64,000 nucleotides of DNA from Stratiformator vulcanicus (GCF_007744515.1 NZ_CP036268.1:3518712-3582711), one strand, 5' to 3'; shown: positions 20,423 to 30,954, counted from the first letter of the stretch. Numbers and translations are program-made. The notes: generated from the sequence alone by a model not told the origin.

Positions 20423-20983
20423 TCATGTCACATCAGACACGTTTTGATAGTTCGTAAGTGAAGGATACCCGTTCTCGACAGCGTCACGATACTTCCGCCT
20501 AAGCCAGTCGCGGAAATTGCCCTCAGTCAGAGCATAGCCGATCTGCTCGCCCGTCCAAAGCAGAATGGTTTGCGGTGCGCTAAAGGCGGCCAGAGTGATT
20601 GCTGGTACGGTGAACGTCGTCGAGACGAATACGCTTCCGATCGTTGCGGCGGGACGTCGAGCGAGTTGATTCCGCAACTTGGCAATCGGTTCGATCGCGA
20701 TTGCTCGGGAGTAGTCTTTTGACTCGCAAATGACAGACAAGCCGTCGAAGTGGATCGCACCGTCGATCTGCTCGACCACGTCGCCATCGACGTCGACGGA
20801 GTACGGCCAAACGACATCCGCTCCTTCGATTTCGAACGCTCGCAGGATGAGATACTCGAAGGCCTTGCCCGGTGCCCAATTAGTTTCACCGGTCGTTCGC
20901 CCTCGGATTTGGTCCCACAGGTTGAGCAACCCCTCCCGGTCAAGGGTCTGGATTCGCCGACGGTACTCCGCTTCGGTTGCCAT
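20423..20983 (-). CDS. PD-(D/E)XK (Mrr-like) restriction endonuclease-type protein
   Basis: A 186-residue protein with a restriction-endonuclease fold: [26 protein letters not shown], then [22 protein letters not shown], giving D74 and the E87-x-K89 pair. A later segment reads [19 protein letters not shown], and LLWTGEQI resembles the C-terminal strands of Mrr-like domains. The start at ATG 20983 ([10 protein letters not shown]) is preferred; the frame is open further but would run into the divergent gene's region. It may act on foreign or modified DNA. No methyltransferase is near. It is encoded just upstream of a TOPRIM-like gene. Confidence 0.8.
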   Translation of the reverse strand: MATEAEYRRRIQTLDREGLLNLWDQIRGRTTGETNWAPGKAFEYLILRAFEIEGADVVWPYSVDVDGDVVEQIDGAIHFDGLSVICESKDYSRAIAIEPIAKLRNQLARRPAATIGSVFVSTTFTVPAITLAAFSAPQTILLWTGEQIGYALTEGNFRDWLRRKYRDAVENGYPSLTNYQNVSDVT

Positions 20984-21066
20984 TGCAGTTCGTTTCGACT
21001 CCGGCAAATTCGCGTTATAGTCGCCGCCAGCATAGCCGAGCCGACACCCCAACGATACACCCGACC

Positions 21067-22092
21067 ATGCCTGAGCAGCCCTCCGTTCTTCTGTCTTGCT
21101 TTGCCGACGAAGCAACCCGCACCGGTTCGAAAACGGCCGTGGAGCAGTTTGCCGCCGTCACCGCTTTGGGTCTGAAGCATTACACGCCGCGGTTCGTCGA
21201 TGTCGATGGCTCCGGCACGATCGAGCATGTCGTTGATCTGCCGAAAGCGAAGTTGAAGAAGCTCGCGAAGTTGCAGGACGAATATGGGCTGAGCGTCACC
21301 AGCATCGGCTCGCGAGTCGGCAAGGTGAAGTTACTCGATCAGGATGACGCCTCGAAGAACCAGTACGTCCCGTTCGACAAATATTTGAAGACCGAGGTGA
21401 AACGGACGCTCGAAGCGGCCGACGCCTTGGATACCAAATTGATCCGAGGCTTCTCCTTTTATCACCCCGCCGGCGAAAAGCCGGAGGGTTACATTGAAGC
21501 GGCCGTCGAACGGGTCTCGGCGTTGGCGGACCTGTGCAAGGAGCAGGGTTTCGTCTACGGCCTCGAGATCGAACCGAATCTCGTCGGAGAAAACGGCTTC
21601 ATCCTCGCTCAGATGATCCGGGCGATCAAAAATCCGAATCTCGTTCTGATCTACGACGGCGGCAACATCGCCGCCCAGAATAAGACGCGGCTCATCTGTC
21701 ACGATGAGTTCAAAGCCATGCAGCCGCACCTCGGGTGGGTTCACATCAAGGACTACGCCATCGACCCTAATATGACTTGGGAGGGGCACGTCGATGAGGA
21801 GCGACTGAAGAACTTCGTGCCCGCCGACATCGGAGACTCGGGGCACGATCTGGCGCTTCGGGATCTCAAGGAATCGCTGCCGAAGCTCACCAAGAAGATG
21901 AAAAAGCTCGGTGCTCCCGGCTTCTTCCTCGAATTGGAACCGCACCTCAAAGGGGGCGGGCAGTTCGGCGGCTACAGCGGACCAGACGGTCTGGGCGTCG
22001 CCTGTCGGGCGCTGTGCCGGCTGCTCGACTACGTCGGCATCGACTATGATCTGAGGGACTTCGGCGATATTCAGGCGGCGAGGGGTTTCTGA
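21067..22092 (+). CDS. sugar phosphate isomerase/epimerase (AP-endonuclease-2 superfamily TIM barrel)
   Basis: A 341-residue TIM-barrel protein. Recognisable strands are [10 protein letters not shown] near the start, [26 protein letters not shown] with a metal-type Glu, [19 protein letters not shown] and [13 protein letters not shown]. These match the xylose-isomerase-like fold used by hydroxypyruvate isomerases, inosose dehydratases and related enzymes, and they are numerous in planctomycetes. The exact substrate cannot be told. The ATG at 21067 is chosen because the family's first strand follows at once. The stop lies 1 bp before the Trm112 gene, so they are co-transcribed. Confidence 0.87.
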   Translation: MPEQPSVLLSCFADEATRTGSKTAVEQFAAVTALGLKHYTPRFVDVDGSGTIEHVVDLPKAKLKKLAKLQDEYGLSVTSIGSRVGKVKLLDQDDASKNQYVPFDKYLKTEVKRTLEAADALDTKLIRGFSFYHPAGEKPEGYIEAAVERVSALADLCKEQGFVYGLEIEPNLVGENGFILAQMIRAIKNPNLVLIYDGGNIAAQNKTRLICHDEFKAMQPHLGWVHIKDYAIDPNMTWEGHVDEERLKNFVPADIGDSGHDLALRDLKESLPKLTKKMKKLGAPGFFLELEPHLKGGGQFGGYSGPDGLGVACRALCRLLDYVGIDYDLRDFGDIQAARGF

Positions 22093-22093
22093 G

Positions 22094-22321
22094 ATGGCGT
22101 TCGATTTTAAATCGGTCCGCGACATTCTCCGCTGCCCACGCTCTCAAGCGGCGTTGTTACCCATTGAAGACGAACAGGGACCGGCGCTGGTCAGCACCGA
22201 CGCCGAGAGTCGGCTGCGCTACCCGATTGTCGACGGGATTCCGGTGCTGTTGGCGGATGAGGCGACGGCACTCGATGAAGAGACGTGGGCGGCGCTGGTC
22301 AAAGCGAAAGACGAGGCATGA
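22094..22321 (+). CDS. Trm112 family protein
   Basis: A 75-residue protein of the Trm112/YcaR fold: ILRCPRSQAALLP, a divergent central hairpin, then LRYPIVDGIPVLLADEA, the family's most conserved part. Eukaryotic Trm112 activates methyltransferases; bacterial homologues are mostly of unknown use. Only one cysteine is present, so the zinc site of some members is not kept. It follows the TIM-barrel gene with 1 bp between. Confidence 0.88.
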   Translation: MAFDFKSVRDILRCPRSQAALLPIEDEQGPALVSTDAESRLRYPIVDGIPVLLADEATALDEETWAALVKAKDEA

Positions 22322-22322
22322 T

Positions 22323-22353
22323 CGGCGCGCTCCCTGTCGGTCGCGGCTAAACG
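22323..22353 (+). repeat. 31-bp dispersed repeat, copy 1
   Basis: The sequence beginning CGGCGCGCTCCCTG and ending CGGCTAAACG recurs at 30921-30951 with only a few changes. Both copies lie in short gaps next to gene ends, and in one frame both read ...VAAK/R. It is a dispersed element between convergent genes here, and may form part of the transcript end. Confidence 0.6.
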
Positions 22354-22372
22354 ATGTTTAAATTTTTCGTCC

Positions 22373-22831
22373 TTACGGCATTTCGAATTTGTGCTCGCTG
22401 GGACGAACGGTCAGGACGGGGCAAGGAGCTTTGCGGACGACTTTCTCCGCGGTGCTGCCCATCAAGACGTGACTGAGCCCGCTGCGACCGTGGGTGCCCA
22501 GAACCGTCAGGTCGATCGAATGCTCCCGGCAGTAATGCAGAATCTCCAGGAAGGCCGGACCGTGACGGACGGCCCGCACGACTGAAAGCTCCGACGGCAA
22601 CGGCAGATTCTCGAGCGATTGCTTCGCCGCATCGTCGATCTCCTTCACGTCGGCGAACGCCGGCGGAATGGCCATTGCCGGGTCGGGCAGAAAGACCATC
22701 GGGTCCTGAACCACATGCAGGACGTGCAGTTCGGCTTCGAACTTAATGGCGAAGTCGATCGCGTACGTGCGAGCCGCCCGCGAGTATTCGCTGAAATCGG
22801 TCGGAAAAAGGACTCTGTGGATTGTCACCAT
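22373..22831 (-). CDS. universal stress protein (UspA family)
   Basis: A 152-residue single Usp domain: the opening IHRVLFPTDFSEYSRAA, a central ELHVLHVVQDP, and the ATP-binding loop with Gly112-x-x-Gly and GST near 125-127 (LGTHGRSGLSHVLMGSTAEKV), so it is probably of the nucleotide-binding type. The ATG at 22831 (MVTIHRVLFP) is the family start; the longer form from 22861 adds ten unlikely residues. The gene is divergent from the CPBP protease gene. Confidence 0.93.
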   Translation of the reverse strand: MVTIHRVLFPTDFSEYSRAARTYAIDFAIKFEAELHVLHVVQDPMVFLPDPAMAIPPAFADVKEIDDAAKQSLENLPLPSELSVVRAVRHGPAFLEILHYCREHSIDLTVLGTHGRSGLSHVLMGSTAEKVVRKAPCPVLTVRPSEHKFEMP

Positions 22832-23040
22832 CGCGGGTCTCCCTGTTACCTTCTCTCCCACTGAAGGTGACGTGCGGAGACAAATGGTTCAATACCGCTC
22901 CCGAAATTGGTCTGAGTTCCTGCCTGCTGCGGAATCCACTGCGCCCCTCCCGTCAGTGGCGCGGGTTCCCGCGGAGACGCTTCCGAACTTGCAGGCGATG
23001 ACCGTCCGTTAGCTGTTGCAGACAGCAGGAAATTACTCCC

Positions 23041-23643
23041 GTGTCCCGCCGCGACCGATTTCTACTCTTCGCGGCCGGGTTTGAGACCGCCCTCGCGATT
23101 CTTGCGGTCATCTTGGGCCTGTTGTTCCGGATCAATCCGGCCGGGACGCTTCGCTTCGATTGGTATGCGATCGGTTGGGGCCTCGGAGCGGTCGCCCCGG
23201 CGTTGCTGCTGTTCGGAATGGTCGACTCGTTGCCGCTGGAGCCACTGCGGCGAATCCGACGCCTGCTGCACACGACGTTGGGACAGACCTTTGCAGCCTG
23301 TCATCCCCTGGAATTACTGGTCTTGGCGGCGCTGGCCGGGATCGGCGAAGAGCTGCTGTTTCGCGGGTTCTTCCAGGTCTGGCTGGGGCAATGGGGATAT
23401 TGGACCGGAATCATCGGGGCCTCCGTCCTGTTCGGCCTGGCCCACGCGGTGACACCAACCTACGCGGTATTGGCAGCGCTGATGGGTCTGTACTTCGGAT
23501 TTCTTTTCGATCTTCAGGACCCGCCAAATGTGCTGATCCCGATCCTGACCCATGCAATCTACGATTGGATCGCCTTTTTGTGGATCGCGCGCGAGGTCCG
23601 CCGGGAAAGTGCCGAGTACGACCGAGTCGGCGACGAGACGTAA
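23041..23643 (+). CDS. CPBP-family intramembrane metalloprotease
   Basis: A 200-residue membrane protein with five to six helices and the three CPBP (Abi/CAAX protease) motifs: GEELLFRGFF with the paired glutamates, FGLAHA with the first His, and LTHAIYDW with the second His. These form the metal site in the membrane. Substrates are unknown; members process prenylated proteins or bacteriocin-related peptides. The GTG at 23041 is the start that gives a short basic N-terminus (VSRRDRF) before the first helix. Confidence 0.9.
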   Translation: MSRRDRFLLFAAGFETALAILAVILGLLFRINPAGTLRFDWYAIGWGLGAVAPALLLFGMVDSLPLEPLRRIRRLLHTTLGQTFAACHPLELLVLAALAGIGEELLFRGFFQVWLGQWGYWTGIIGASVLFGLAHAVTPTYAVLAALMGLYFGFLFDLQDPPNVLIPILTHAIYDWIAFLWIAREVRRESAEYDRVGDET

Positions 23644-24022
23644 CACGGGTGGCGGCGTTCCGTTGCATATTCTACAACTCGCCGCGATTCGGCTGCCATT
23701 GCCCGCTAATCGGGCGAGTCGTGTCAGACCTTAACGACCGGTTGTGACGAACCACGTATCTCGCTCGGGATTCGACACCTTGGCCTACAGCACTTCGCAT
23801 TCAATTGCCGATCGTCCGAGTACCCCCTTGTTTGGAGGCTGTGACCGTCGGCTGCGCCCAGCGCGCCGATCGTTCGTCACCGATCGATTCGATCGGCGGC
23901 GATCACAAGACCTGCCCGGTCGACCGGAGAATCAAATATCCGGCAGATCGGGCTAGGGCAGAGTTCACAGTGCGTGAGGTCAGGACGATTTGGGCACGGC
24001 ACGGACGCCGCGGATAGACTCG
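23644..24022. other. 379-bp gap, no gene seen
   Basis: Short frames here (for example 23744-23956) are Arg/Ser/Pro-rich without any protein-like pattern. I see no strong inverted repeat or clear promoter. It presumably contains the promoter for the RND gene at 24023. Confidence 0.4.
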
Positions 24023-27004
24023 ATGGCCGGGAACTCAACCGACCGAGGAAACGAACCGGTACTGACGGACGCGCTGCGCTCGATCACCCGCGCCGTTTCG
24101 GCTGCTCCCAAAGTGAGCTTGCTGCTCGCTTTGCTCGTCACCGGTGCGTGCGTGGCCCTGACGTGCTGCTATCTCCAATTCAAAACCGAGCGATCCGATC
24201 TGATTGATCCGACAGCTCCGTTCCATCAACGGTGGCTCAAATTCACCGAGTCCTTCGGCGACAACAACGATCTGGTCGCCGTCGTGCAGGCGGACGACCC
24301 GCGGCTGGTGCGAGACACCCTCGAAGAACTCGGCGCGCGAATCCGCCGCGACGAAACACACTTCACCAACGTCCTGTATAAAGTCGAGCCGGGAGCGCTC
24401 CGCCAAAAGGGGCTGCAGTATCTGAGCCCGGCGGAGCTTCAGGCCGCATTGCGAAAACTGGAGCAGTACCGCCCCGTTGCGCAGGGTCGTTGGGACCTCG
24501 TTCAGCTTGAAGCCGTTTCGAGACGATTGGCCTATCAACTCGAGGCGACCGGACGCGGCAGTTCAACGGCTCAAGCCGGAGCGCTGCTTTCGCACGCCGA
24601 GACGCTCTCGGAGAGCCTCGACACCTATCTGAGCGACCCGAACCAATTCCGGTCCCCCTGGCCGGGTCTGCTCTCGGTTGACGACAAGCTGGTGCAGGAG
24701 TCGATCCGAACCGTCTACTTCATGAACGCCGCCGGCACGATGGGCTTCGTTCGGGCCCAACCGCTTTCAAAAGGCAACGGACTCAACGGCAACGCCGTCG
24801 CGATCGATCGGCTTCGGGAAATTGCGGACGAAATCGAACATGAAACGCCCGGCGTCGCGGTCGGGATTACCGGCATCCCGGTACTCGAGAGTGACGAAAT
24901 GCGTCGCTCTCAGGCCGACATGCTCAAAGCCTCGCTGATTTCCTTCGTGGGCGTCGGGATTCTGCTACTGATCGGTTTTCGCGGGCTGAAGCATCCGATC
25001 CTCGCGCTGGTGATGCTGGCGGTCGGACTCGCATGGGCATTCGGGTTCACGACCTTTTCCGTCGGGCACCTCAATATCCTGTCGGTCTCCTTCGCGGTCA
25101 TATTGATCGGGCTCGGGATCGACTTCGCGATCCACTACCTGGCCAGATATCTGGAGCATCGCAAAGAGGGCTACGACCTCGAAGAGGCTCTTGAAGAAAC
25201 AAGCGCCGGTGTCGGCACTGGCATTATCACTGCGGCGGTCACAACGTCTCTCGCATTCTTCTGTGCGACATTCACTCAGTTTCTCGGTGTGGCCGAGCTC
25301 GGGATTATCGCCGGGGGCGGCATCCTGCTGTGCGCACTGGCGACATTCACGATTCTTCCGCCGCTGATCGCGCTCGCCGATGCCGACAGCGACCCGGACA
25401 AACTTCCCGGTCCCAGCGGCGTGAACTGGATGCGGTTCGGATCATCGCGATTCCCGACCGTCGTTACGGTTCTCTCACTGCTCGTGGTGCTTGGGCTGGG
25501 CTCGCAAATGTTTGAGTGGAACGGCGGTGAACTCACGCCGCGGATTCGCTACGACTACAACCTGCTCAACCTGCAAGCCGAGGGCATCGAATCGGTTGAA
25601 CTTCAGGAGACGATCGTCCGCGAAGCCGACAGCTCGCTGCTGTTTGCCGTCGCCGTCGCTGATTCGCCTCGTGAAGCACTCCAACTGAAGCAAAGATTCG
25701 AAGCACTGCCGAGCGTGCAACACGTGGAAGAACTGGCCTCGCGGCTGCCGACTCATCCTCCCGAGCAAACTCGGCAGCTCGTGCAAGCCGTCAAGAACGA
25801 ACTCGGACGACTGCCCACGGCGGCTCCATCACTGACGCCGCCGAATCCCTCCGGTGTCGGCCGCGCATTCGAACAACTTCTCTACGCGGCACGCCGCGCA
25901 TCTCATCCGCAGGCTCGAGCCGTCGCTGGAAAGATCGATCGATTGCTCGATCGCTTCGAACGGATGTCGATGAGCGCGCAGGCAAAATCGTTGCAAGAGT
26001 ATCAGACCTTGATGACTCGCTCACTATTCGCCCAGTTCCGCGGTCTTCGCAACGCCTCGAATCCGCAGCCGCTGACCGTCGCCGACCTGCCGAAAGAATT
26101 GACCTCGCGGTTTATCAGTTCGAACGACAAGTGGCTGCTGCAGATTTATCCGCGTGAAGAAATTTGGGACATCGAGCCCCTCACCCGGTTCGTCAACGAC
26201 GTGCGCTCGGTCGATCCTGACGTCACCGGGACACCCCTGCAGAACTTCGAAGCTTCCCGGCAGATTATGGGCAGCTATGAGAAAGCAGCCCTGTACGCGC
26301 TCGCGGTCATCTGCCTCGTGTTGCTGATGGACTTCCTCAGTCCCGAGAACAAACTGCTGACTTTGGCACCGCCGTTGGTCGTCGTGGCATTCACGGTGAT
26401 GACGCTGCTCACCAAGGGCATTCAGCCGAATATCGTGTACGTCGTGAGCGGCTATCTCGCGATGGTGATCGCCGTCGCGGCGATCCTCGACTTCAGCAAT
26501 CTGAGGGATGCCGCGCTTACGCTCATCCCACCCGTTGCCGGCGGCTTGATGATGTTCGGCGTCCTCGCGATGCTCAACATCGATCTGAATCCGGCGAATC
26601 TGATCGTGCTGCCGCTGGTCCTCGGGATCGGCGTCGATGACGGCGTACATGTCGTCCACGACTTCCGAATGCAGCGCAAGGGCGGGCGCTATGAGATGTC
26701 GCCCAGCACGATTAACGCAATCCTGCTGACGTCGCTGACATCGATCGTCGGATTCGGCAGCCTGACCGTCGCCGCCCACCGCGGGCTCTACAGCGTGGGG
26801 CTGGTGCTGACGATCGGCATCGCGAGCTGCATGTTCGTTTCGCTCGTGTTCCTGCCGGCGGTCTTGACGTTGATTTCCGGCGGACCAGTTCGCCGAACGA
26901 AGTCGAAAAAGGCGAACGGCGACGACGCGACCGAAGACGACCTCGAAGCCGCAACCCGGCCCGATAATGGCCGCCGCAAGAGCCAGAACCGCCGGGCTGC
27001 GTGA
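24023..27004 (+). CDS. RND-superfamily exporter (MMPL / HpnN-like)
   Basis: A 993-residue inner-membrane transporter with the duplicated RND plan: one helix near residue 30, a large extracytoplasmic domain, five helices from about 300, a second single helix near 475, another large domain and five helices to the end. Recognisable intramembrane stretches are LIGLGIDFAIHYLARYLEHRKEG in the first half and GIGVDDGVHVVHDFRMQRKGG in the second, both carrying the GxxxD proton-path motif. The closest group I can name is the hopanoid-associated HpnN/MMPL exporters. The cargo is probably lipidic. No hopanoid genes are adjacent. The C-terminus is basic and unstructured. Confidence 0.9.
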   Translation: MAGNSTDRGNEPVLTDALRSITRAVSAAPKVSLLLALLVTGACVALTCCYLQFKTERSDLIDPTAPFHQRWLKFTESFGDNNDLVAVVQADDPRLVRDTLEELGARIRRDETHFTNVLYKVEPGALRQKGLQYLSPAELQAALRKLEQYRPVAQGRWDLVQLEAVSRRLAYQLEATGRGSSTAQAGALLSHAETLSESLDTYLSDPNQFRSPWPGLLSVDDKLVQESIRTVYFMNAAGTMGFVRAQPLSKGNGLNGNAVAIDRLREIADEIEHETPGVAVGITGIPVLESDEMRRSQADMLKASLISFVGVGILLLIGFRGLKHPILALVMLAVGLAWAFGFTTFSVGHLNILSVSFAVILIGLGIDFAIHYLARYLEHRKEGYDLEEALEETSAGVGTGIITAAVTTSLAFFCATFTQFLGVAELGIIAGGGILLCALATFTILPPLIALADADSDPDKLPGPSGVNWMRFGSSRFPTVVTVLSLLVVLGLGSQMFEWNGGELTPRIRYDYNLLNLQAEGIESVELQETIVREADSSLLFAVAVADSPREALQLKQRFEALPSVQHVEELASRLPTHPPEQTRQLVQAVKNELGRLPTAAPSLTPPNPSGVGRAFEQLLYAARRASHPQARAVAGKIDRLLDRFERMSMSAQAKSLQEYQTLMTRSLFAQFRGLRNASNPQPLTVADLPKELTSRFISSNDKWLLQIYPREEIWDIEPLTRFVNDVRSVDPDVTGTPLQNFEASRQIMGSYEKAALYALAVICLVLLMDFLSPENKLLTLAPPLVVVAFTVMTLLTKGIQPNIVYVVSGYLAMVIAVAAILDFSNLRDAALTLIPPVAGGLMMFGVLAMLNIDLNPANLIVLPLVLGIGVDDGVHVVHDFRMQRKGGRYEMSPSTINAILLTSLTSIVGFGSLTVAAHRGLYSVGLVLTIGIASCMFVSLVFLPAVLTLISGGPVRRTKSKKANGDDATEDDLEAATRPDNGRRKSQNRRAA

Positions 27005-27174
27005 CGGCCAAACGACTATCGAGCCCAGCCGTTTCAATCCTATCCGGCCGCTCAGCAAAGCTGCTCGAGCGAAATCCGGTTGAAGTGCGTTGAACACACG
27101 GATACGCTCCGGGCTGTCGGGCGACGAGGAAAATGCCTTTTCGCCAATTCGCTCATGCCGCTCGGAGGCTCAAG

Positions 27175-28185
27175 ATGCGTATCAACCGAAAACCGACCTT
27201 AATCTCTACGCAAACCTGTTTGCTCTTCACCTTGATGGCGACGGCCGTAATACTCGGCGGGCTGCCGAGCAAGGCCATTGCCGGCCGGGGGCTGTTCTTA
27301 ATCTCCTCCGATTTCAAAACAATCAAGCGAATCGATGCGGTCGACGAAAAGTTCAAAGTGCTTGGCTCACCGGAATTTTCATTCGACGGCAAGACGATCG
27401 TTCTCGACGGCTGGGAGGCCGGACAAAAACTGGACGACTCGCGAATCCTGATCGTCAACGCGGACAATACCGGCTTTAAAGACATCGGCGACGGCTGCCT
27501 GCCGAGCTTAAGCCCTGACGGCAAGACGATCGCCTACTCGCGTTATAATAACAGTCGCGGGGTCTGGCTATCCGACAACAAAGGCAAGAATAAGCGACAA
27601 ATCGCGACCGATGGCTGGAGCATAAAATGGTTACCTGACGGTAAGCATGTCGTCTACACCACTTCCGACACACCGTTCGGACGATTCATCATTTATAATG
27701 TCGATACTGAGGAGTCCACCGCTGTCCCGCTCATCGGAGCCGTCCCCTTCTGGATGAGCTACTGGAACTTCGACGTCTCGCCCGACGGCAAACAGGTCGC
27801 TTTCAAGGGCAGCGGTCCAAACAACCTTAAACCAGTGATGATTGCCAACATCATTGAGAATACACCGAGCCTTAAAACGCTGGCTCAAAGCGGTCCGATG
27901 GAACTTTGCTGGCACCCGGACGGCAAGAAAATTTTATTCGTTCGCAAAGGCCGCAACGATGAGCATCGGCAGCTCTACTATTACCTACTTCGAAATGACG
28001 ATGTCCTGGAAAAGAAATGGCCCGGACAGGATGACTCGTTCTCGATCAGTGCCTGCGTCATTTCTCGTGACGGCAAGCAGTTCGCCGTCACCGCCCCGGA
28101 AGACACGCCCGAGAAATCAGCGGATGAAGATGGCGGAACCACCGATGAGGATCCCGCGGCGGGTGACGCAAGCAACGATCAGTAA
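27175..28185 (+). CDS. secreted PD40 (TolB-like) beta-propeller protein
   Basis: A 336-residue protein. A signal-like hydrophobic segment (TCLLFTLMATAVILGGLP) is followed by PD40 repeats typical of TolB: EFSFDGKTIV, LSPDGKTIAYS, VSPDGKQVAF, WHPDGKKILFV and ISRDGKQFAV. The tail is acidic. TolB itself acts with Pal at the outer membrane, but no tol genes are near, so this may be an independent binding propeller. I chose the ATG at 27175 (MRINRKPTL). The stop overlaps the stop of convergent cydB by 7 bp. Confidence 0.87.
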   Translation: MRINRKPTLISTQTCLLFTLMATAVILGGLPSKAIAGRGLFLISSDFKTIKRIDAVDEKFKVLGSPEFSFDGKTIVLDGWEAGQKLDDSRILIVNADNTGFKDIGDGCLPSLSPDGKTIAYSRYNNSRGVWLSDNKGKNKRQIATDGWSIKWLPDGKHVVYTTSDTPFGRFIIYNVDTEESTAVPLIGAVPFWMSYWNFDVSPDGKQVAFKGSGPNNLKPVMIANIIENTPSLKTLAQSGPMELCWHPDGKKILFVRKGRNDEHRQLYYYLLRNDDVLEKKWPGQDDSFSISACVISRDGKQFAVTAPEDTPEKSADEDGGTTDEDPAAGDASNDQ

Positions 28186-29195
28186 CTGTGCTCGTCCAAC
28201 TCCACCTTGCCGCGGAATGTCCAATACATGATCGCCGTATAGCTCAATATAAACGGGGCACCGATTACGGCGACGAGGGTCATTAATTTCAACGTCCCGA
28301 TCGAGGACGAGGAATTATAGATCGTCAGGCTGTGTTCAGGGTTCGGGTTCGACGTAACCAAATTCGGCCACAGCGTAAAGCCGAACAGGAACACGAACGC
28401 CGCGATCATGCAGCTTGAACTGACGAAAGCCGTGATCGGCTTTTTATGATATAGGCCGCGCGGCAGGTTGAAGATCGCGAGCACGTTCAGCACGACCACG
28501 ACCCACCCCCAAGGGTACTCTTTTAAATTCTGAGTCGCCCGATCGATCGTCGCCAGCGTCCACACGGACACGACGAGAAACAGTGCGAGAAACACAAAAA
28601 ACGTCCGCCAGCGCCACGGTTTAAAGCGCGCCTGCAACTCGCCCTCAGTCTTCAGGTACAAATAATTCGCCCCGTGCATCGCCAGCAATGCCATCGTCAT
28701 TGCACCGACCGTCAGCGCGTAGGGGCTGATCTGATGAAAAAAGTTCCCGACGAACACGCCCCGTTGGCTTAACGGCACCCCCGTCATCGCCGCACCGATC
28801 GCAACCCCGAACAGCAAGGCGGCGAGACTACTCGACACGCAAAAGCCGACGTCCCAGATCCGCCGCCAATTGGCCGACTTGACTTTCCCACGAAACTCGA
28901 TCGAAATCGCCCGAAAAATTAAGCAGTACAGCAGGAGCATGAAGGCTAAATAAAATCCCGAAAACGCCGTCGCGTAGGCTTCGGGAAATGCGGCGAACAA
29001 TGCCCCGCCGAACGTCACCAACCAGACTTCATTCCCATCCCACAGCGGACCGACGGAATTAAGAATTAACCGCCGCTCCTTATCGTCGCGCCCGACGAAA
29101 TGCAGCATCGCCACGCCGAGGTCGAATCCGTCGAGGATCGCGTACCCCGCCAGCAGGACGCCGAGCAGCCAGAACCAGAGGGTTTGCCAGTCCAT
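28179..29195 (-). CDS. cydB: cytochrome bd ubiquinol oxidase subunit II
   Basis: A 338-residue membrane subunit of the bd oxidase. The opening FWLLGVLLAGYAILDGFDLG and LWDGNEVWLVTFGGALFAAFP are hallmark CydB stretches. About eight hydrophobic helices follow. It pairs with CydA, encoded just upstream, to form the terminal oxidase that reduces O2 to water at high affinity. The 144-bp gap to cydA holds a 7-bp tandem repeat. Confidence 0.97.
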   Translation of the reverse strand: MDWQTLWFWLLGVLLAGYAILDGFDLGVAMLHFVGRDDKERRLILNSVGPLWDGNEVWLVTFGGALFAAFPEAYATAFSGFYLAFMLLLYCLIFRAISIEFRGKVKSANWRRIWDVGFCVSSSLAALLFGVAIGAAMTGVPLSQRGVFVGNFFHQISPYALTVGAMTMALLAMHGANYLYLKTEGELQARFKPWRWRTFFVFLALFLVVSVWTLATIDRATQNLKEYPWGWVVVVLNVLAIFNLPRGLYHKKPITAFVSSSCMIAAFVFLFGFTLWPNLVTSNPNPEHSLTIYNSSSSIGTLKLMTLVAVIGAPFILSYTAIMYWTFRGKVELDEHSY

Positions 29196-29233
29196 GTTTT
29201 TGGAGCAAGTAGCGAGGAATTGGGAGCGGGGAC

Positions 29234-29317
<84 letters not shown>

Positions 29318-29339
29318 ATTGTAATTTAGTAATGCGGGG

Positions 29340-30833
29340 TCATTCTTGTGTTGTTGACGGCGAGTCCGGATTGTTCTCCGGCTCCTTTATATCTTGCGTC
29401 AGCGACTTTGCATGATCGACTCGCCCGCTGGCGACATCTCTGAGGTCTGCTGTCTCGAGTTTCGTTTCGCCCAGCGGATCGGGACCGTGCTGAATCTTCC
29501 GATTTAAGAGGAAAATCCATAGCACGAATAGCAGACTGTAAATTAACCCGAAGCCGATAATCGACGTCAGCACATGTTCGGCCTTGACCGCTTCAGAGAG
29601 CGCTTCGCTCGTCCTCAGACCGCCGGTGACCTCGCCGTTAATAATGGTTGGGTAGACGATCCACGGCTGCCGCCCGACTTCGGCGGCGACCCAGCCTGCC
29701 TCGTTCGCAACAAATGCCGGCAGCACCGCGAACACGAAATACCACAGCAGCCACCGCTGTTCGAATAACGTGCCTCGCCACCAAAAAAACGAGGCCGTCA
29801 GTGTCGAGCCGATAAACATCATCCCGATCGCGATCATGATGTGGTAGGCCTGAAACGCCAGCCAGACCGGAGGCTCTCCGTAATCTTCTTCAAGATCGTC
29901 CAGCCCTTGGACAACGTAATCAGGGTCGAAGCCGACGAGCACACTCAGCAGGCCCGGCACGCCGACGCCATATTTGACCTCGCGGGCTTCCTGATCGGGC
30001 CATCCAAAAATGTAGGCCGTCGCATCGGCGGACGTTTCGAAGTGCCCCTCGAACGCCGCCAGCTTGGCCGGTTGATGCTCGGCGACGCTATCCGCCTGAA
30101 AGTGACCGGAAACGAGTTGTGCCAGTGATGAAACCGTCGCCAATAAAAGTGCTCCGGTAAACGATCGTTTGGCGAACTCTAAGTGCCGACCTTTCAGCAG
30201 GTACCACGCCGAAATACTCATCACGAAAAACGCCCCGAGGATAAACGCCCCCAGCCAGACATGAATCAGGCGATCGATCGTCGATGGGTTGAAGACCATC
30301 GCCCAGAAGTCGGTGATCTCGGCCCGCGGAAAGGCGATGCCATTGACCATATGCTCGCGAATTTCAAAGCCGGCGGGCGTCTGCTGCCAACTGTTGGCGA
30401 CTACAATCCAGATCGATGAGAAAATGCCTCCGAGGCAGACCATGAGGGTCGCAAAGAAGTGCATTTTCGGGCCGACGCGATTCCAGCCGAACAGCAAAAT
30501 CGCGAGGAATCCCGACTCCAGAAAGAATGCGAAAATCCCCTCTGCCGCGAGGGCCGAGCCGAACACGTCCCCGACGTACCGCGAGTAGACGGCCCAGTTC
30601 GTGCCGAACTCGAACTCCATCACGATGCCGGTCACCACGCCGAGGGCGAAATTCAGGCCGAAGATTCTTGTCCAGAAGCGGGCGGCGTTGTGATAAATCT
30701 CCTGCTTCGTCCACAGCCACTGGGCCTGCAGAAAGACCAGCACCACCCCCAGCCCGATCGTCAGGGGCGGGAACAGATAATGGAACATAATCGTCAGGGC
30801 GAACTGGAGCCGTGACAGCAGGAGAACGTCCAT
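29340..30833 (-). CDS. cydA: cytochrome bd ubiquinol oxidase subunit I
   Basis: A 497-residue haem-bearing subunit. Recognised stretches are [20 protein letters not shown] near residue 10, the [18 protein letters not shown] region with GIFAFFLES, the Q-loop region and the late [10 protein letters not shown] motif with its conserved Arg-Gln-Pro-Trp. The length fits the short-Q-loop class. It oxidises quinol and binds haems b558, b595 and d, with subunit II encoded downstream. The C-terminus is polar and Asp/Glu-rich. No cydD/C assembly genes are present in the window. Confidence 0.97.
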   Translation of the reverse strand: MDVLLLSRLQFALTIMFHYLFPPLTIGLGVVLVFLQAQWLWTKQEIYHNAARFWTRIFGLNFALGVVTGIVMEFEFGTNWAVYSRYVGDVFGSALAAEGIFAFFLESGFLAILLFGWNRVGPKMHFFATLMVCLGGIFSSIWIVVANSWQQTPAGFEIREHMVNGIAFPRAEITDFWAMVFNPSTIDRLIHVWLGAFILGAFFVMSISAWYLLKGRHLEFAKRSFTGALLLATVSSLAQLVSGHFQADSVAEHQPAKLAAFEGHFETSADATAYIFGWPDQEAREVKYGVGVPGLLSVLVGFDPDYVVQGLDDLEEDYGEPPVWLAFQAYHIMIAIGMMFIGSTLTASFFWWRGTLFEQRWLLWYFVFAVLPAFVANEAGWVAAEVGRQPWIVYPTIINGEVTGGLRTSEALSEAVKAEHVLTSIIGFGLIYSLLFVLWIFLLNRKIQHGPDPLGETKLETADLRDVASGRVDHAKSLTQDIKEPENNPDSPSTTQE

Positions 30834-30920
30834 GATGCTCGCGTGTTCGAGGCGGAAGTGATTGCATCATGCGCGGCCGGTGGCAATGCGTCGATCGGAA
30901 TCGGCTGCCGTGCGACGATT

Positions 30921-30951
30921 GGGCGCGCTTCCTGACGGTCGCGGCTAAACG
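30921..30951 (+). repeat. 31-bp dispersed repeat, copy 2
   Basis: Second copy of the element at 22323-22353, in the gap between cydA and mnmA and ending just past the mnmA stop side (30955). Only a few bases differ from copy 1. Confidence 0.6.
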
Positions 30952-30954
30952 GCT

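Noticed and set aside
26024-27097. 357-residue minus-strand frame
   Set aside because: Opposite the RND exporter; His/Arg/Gln-rich with no pattern.
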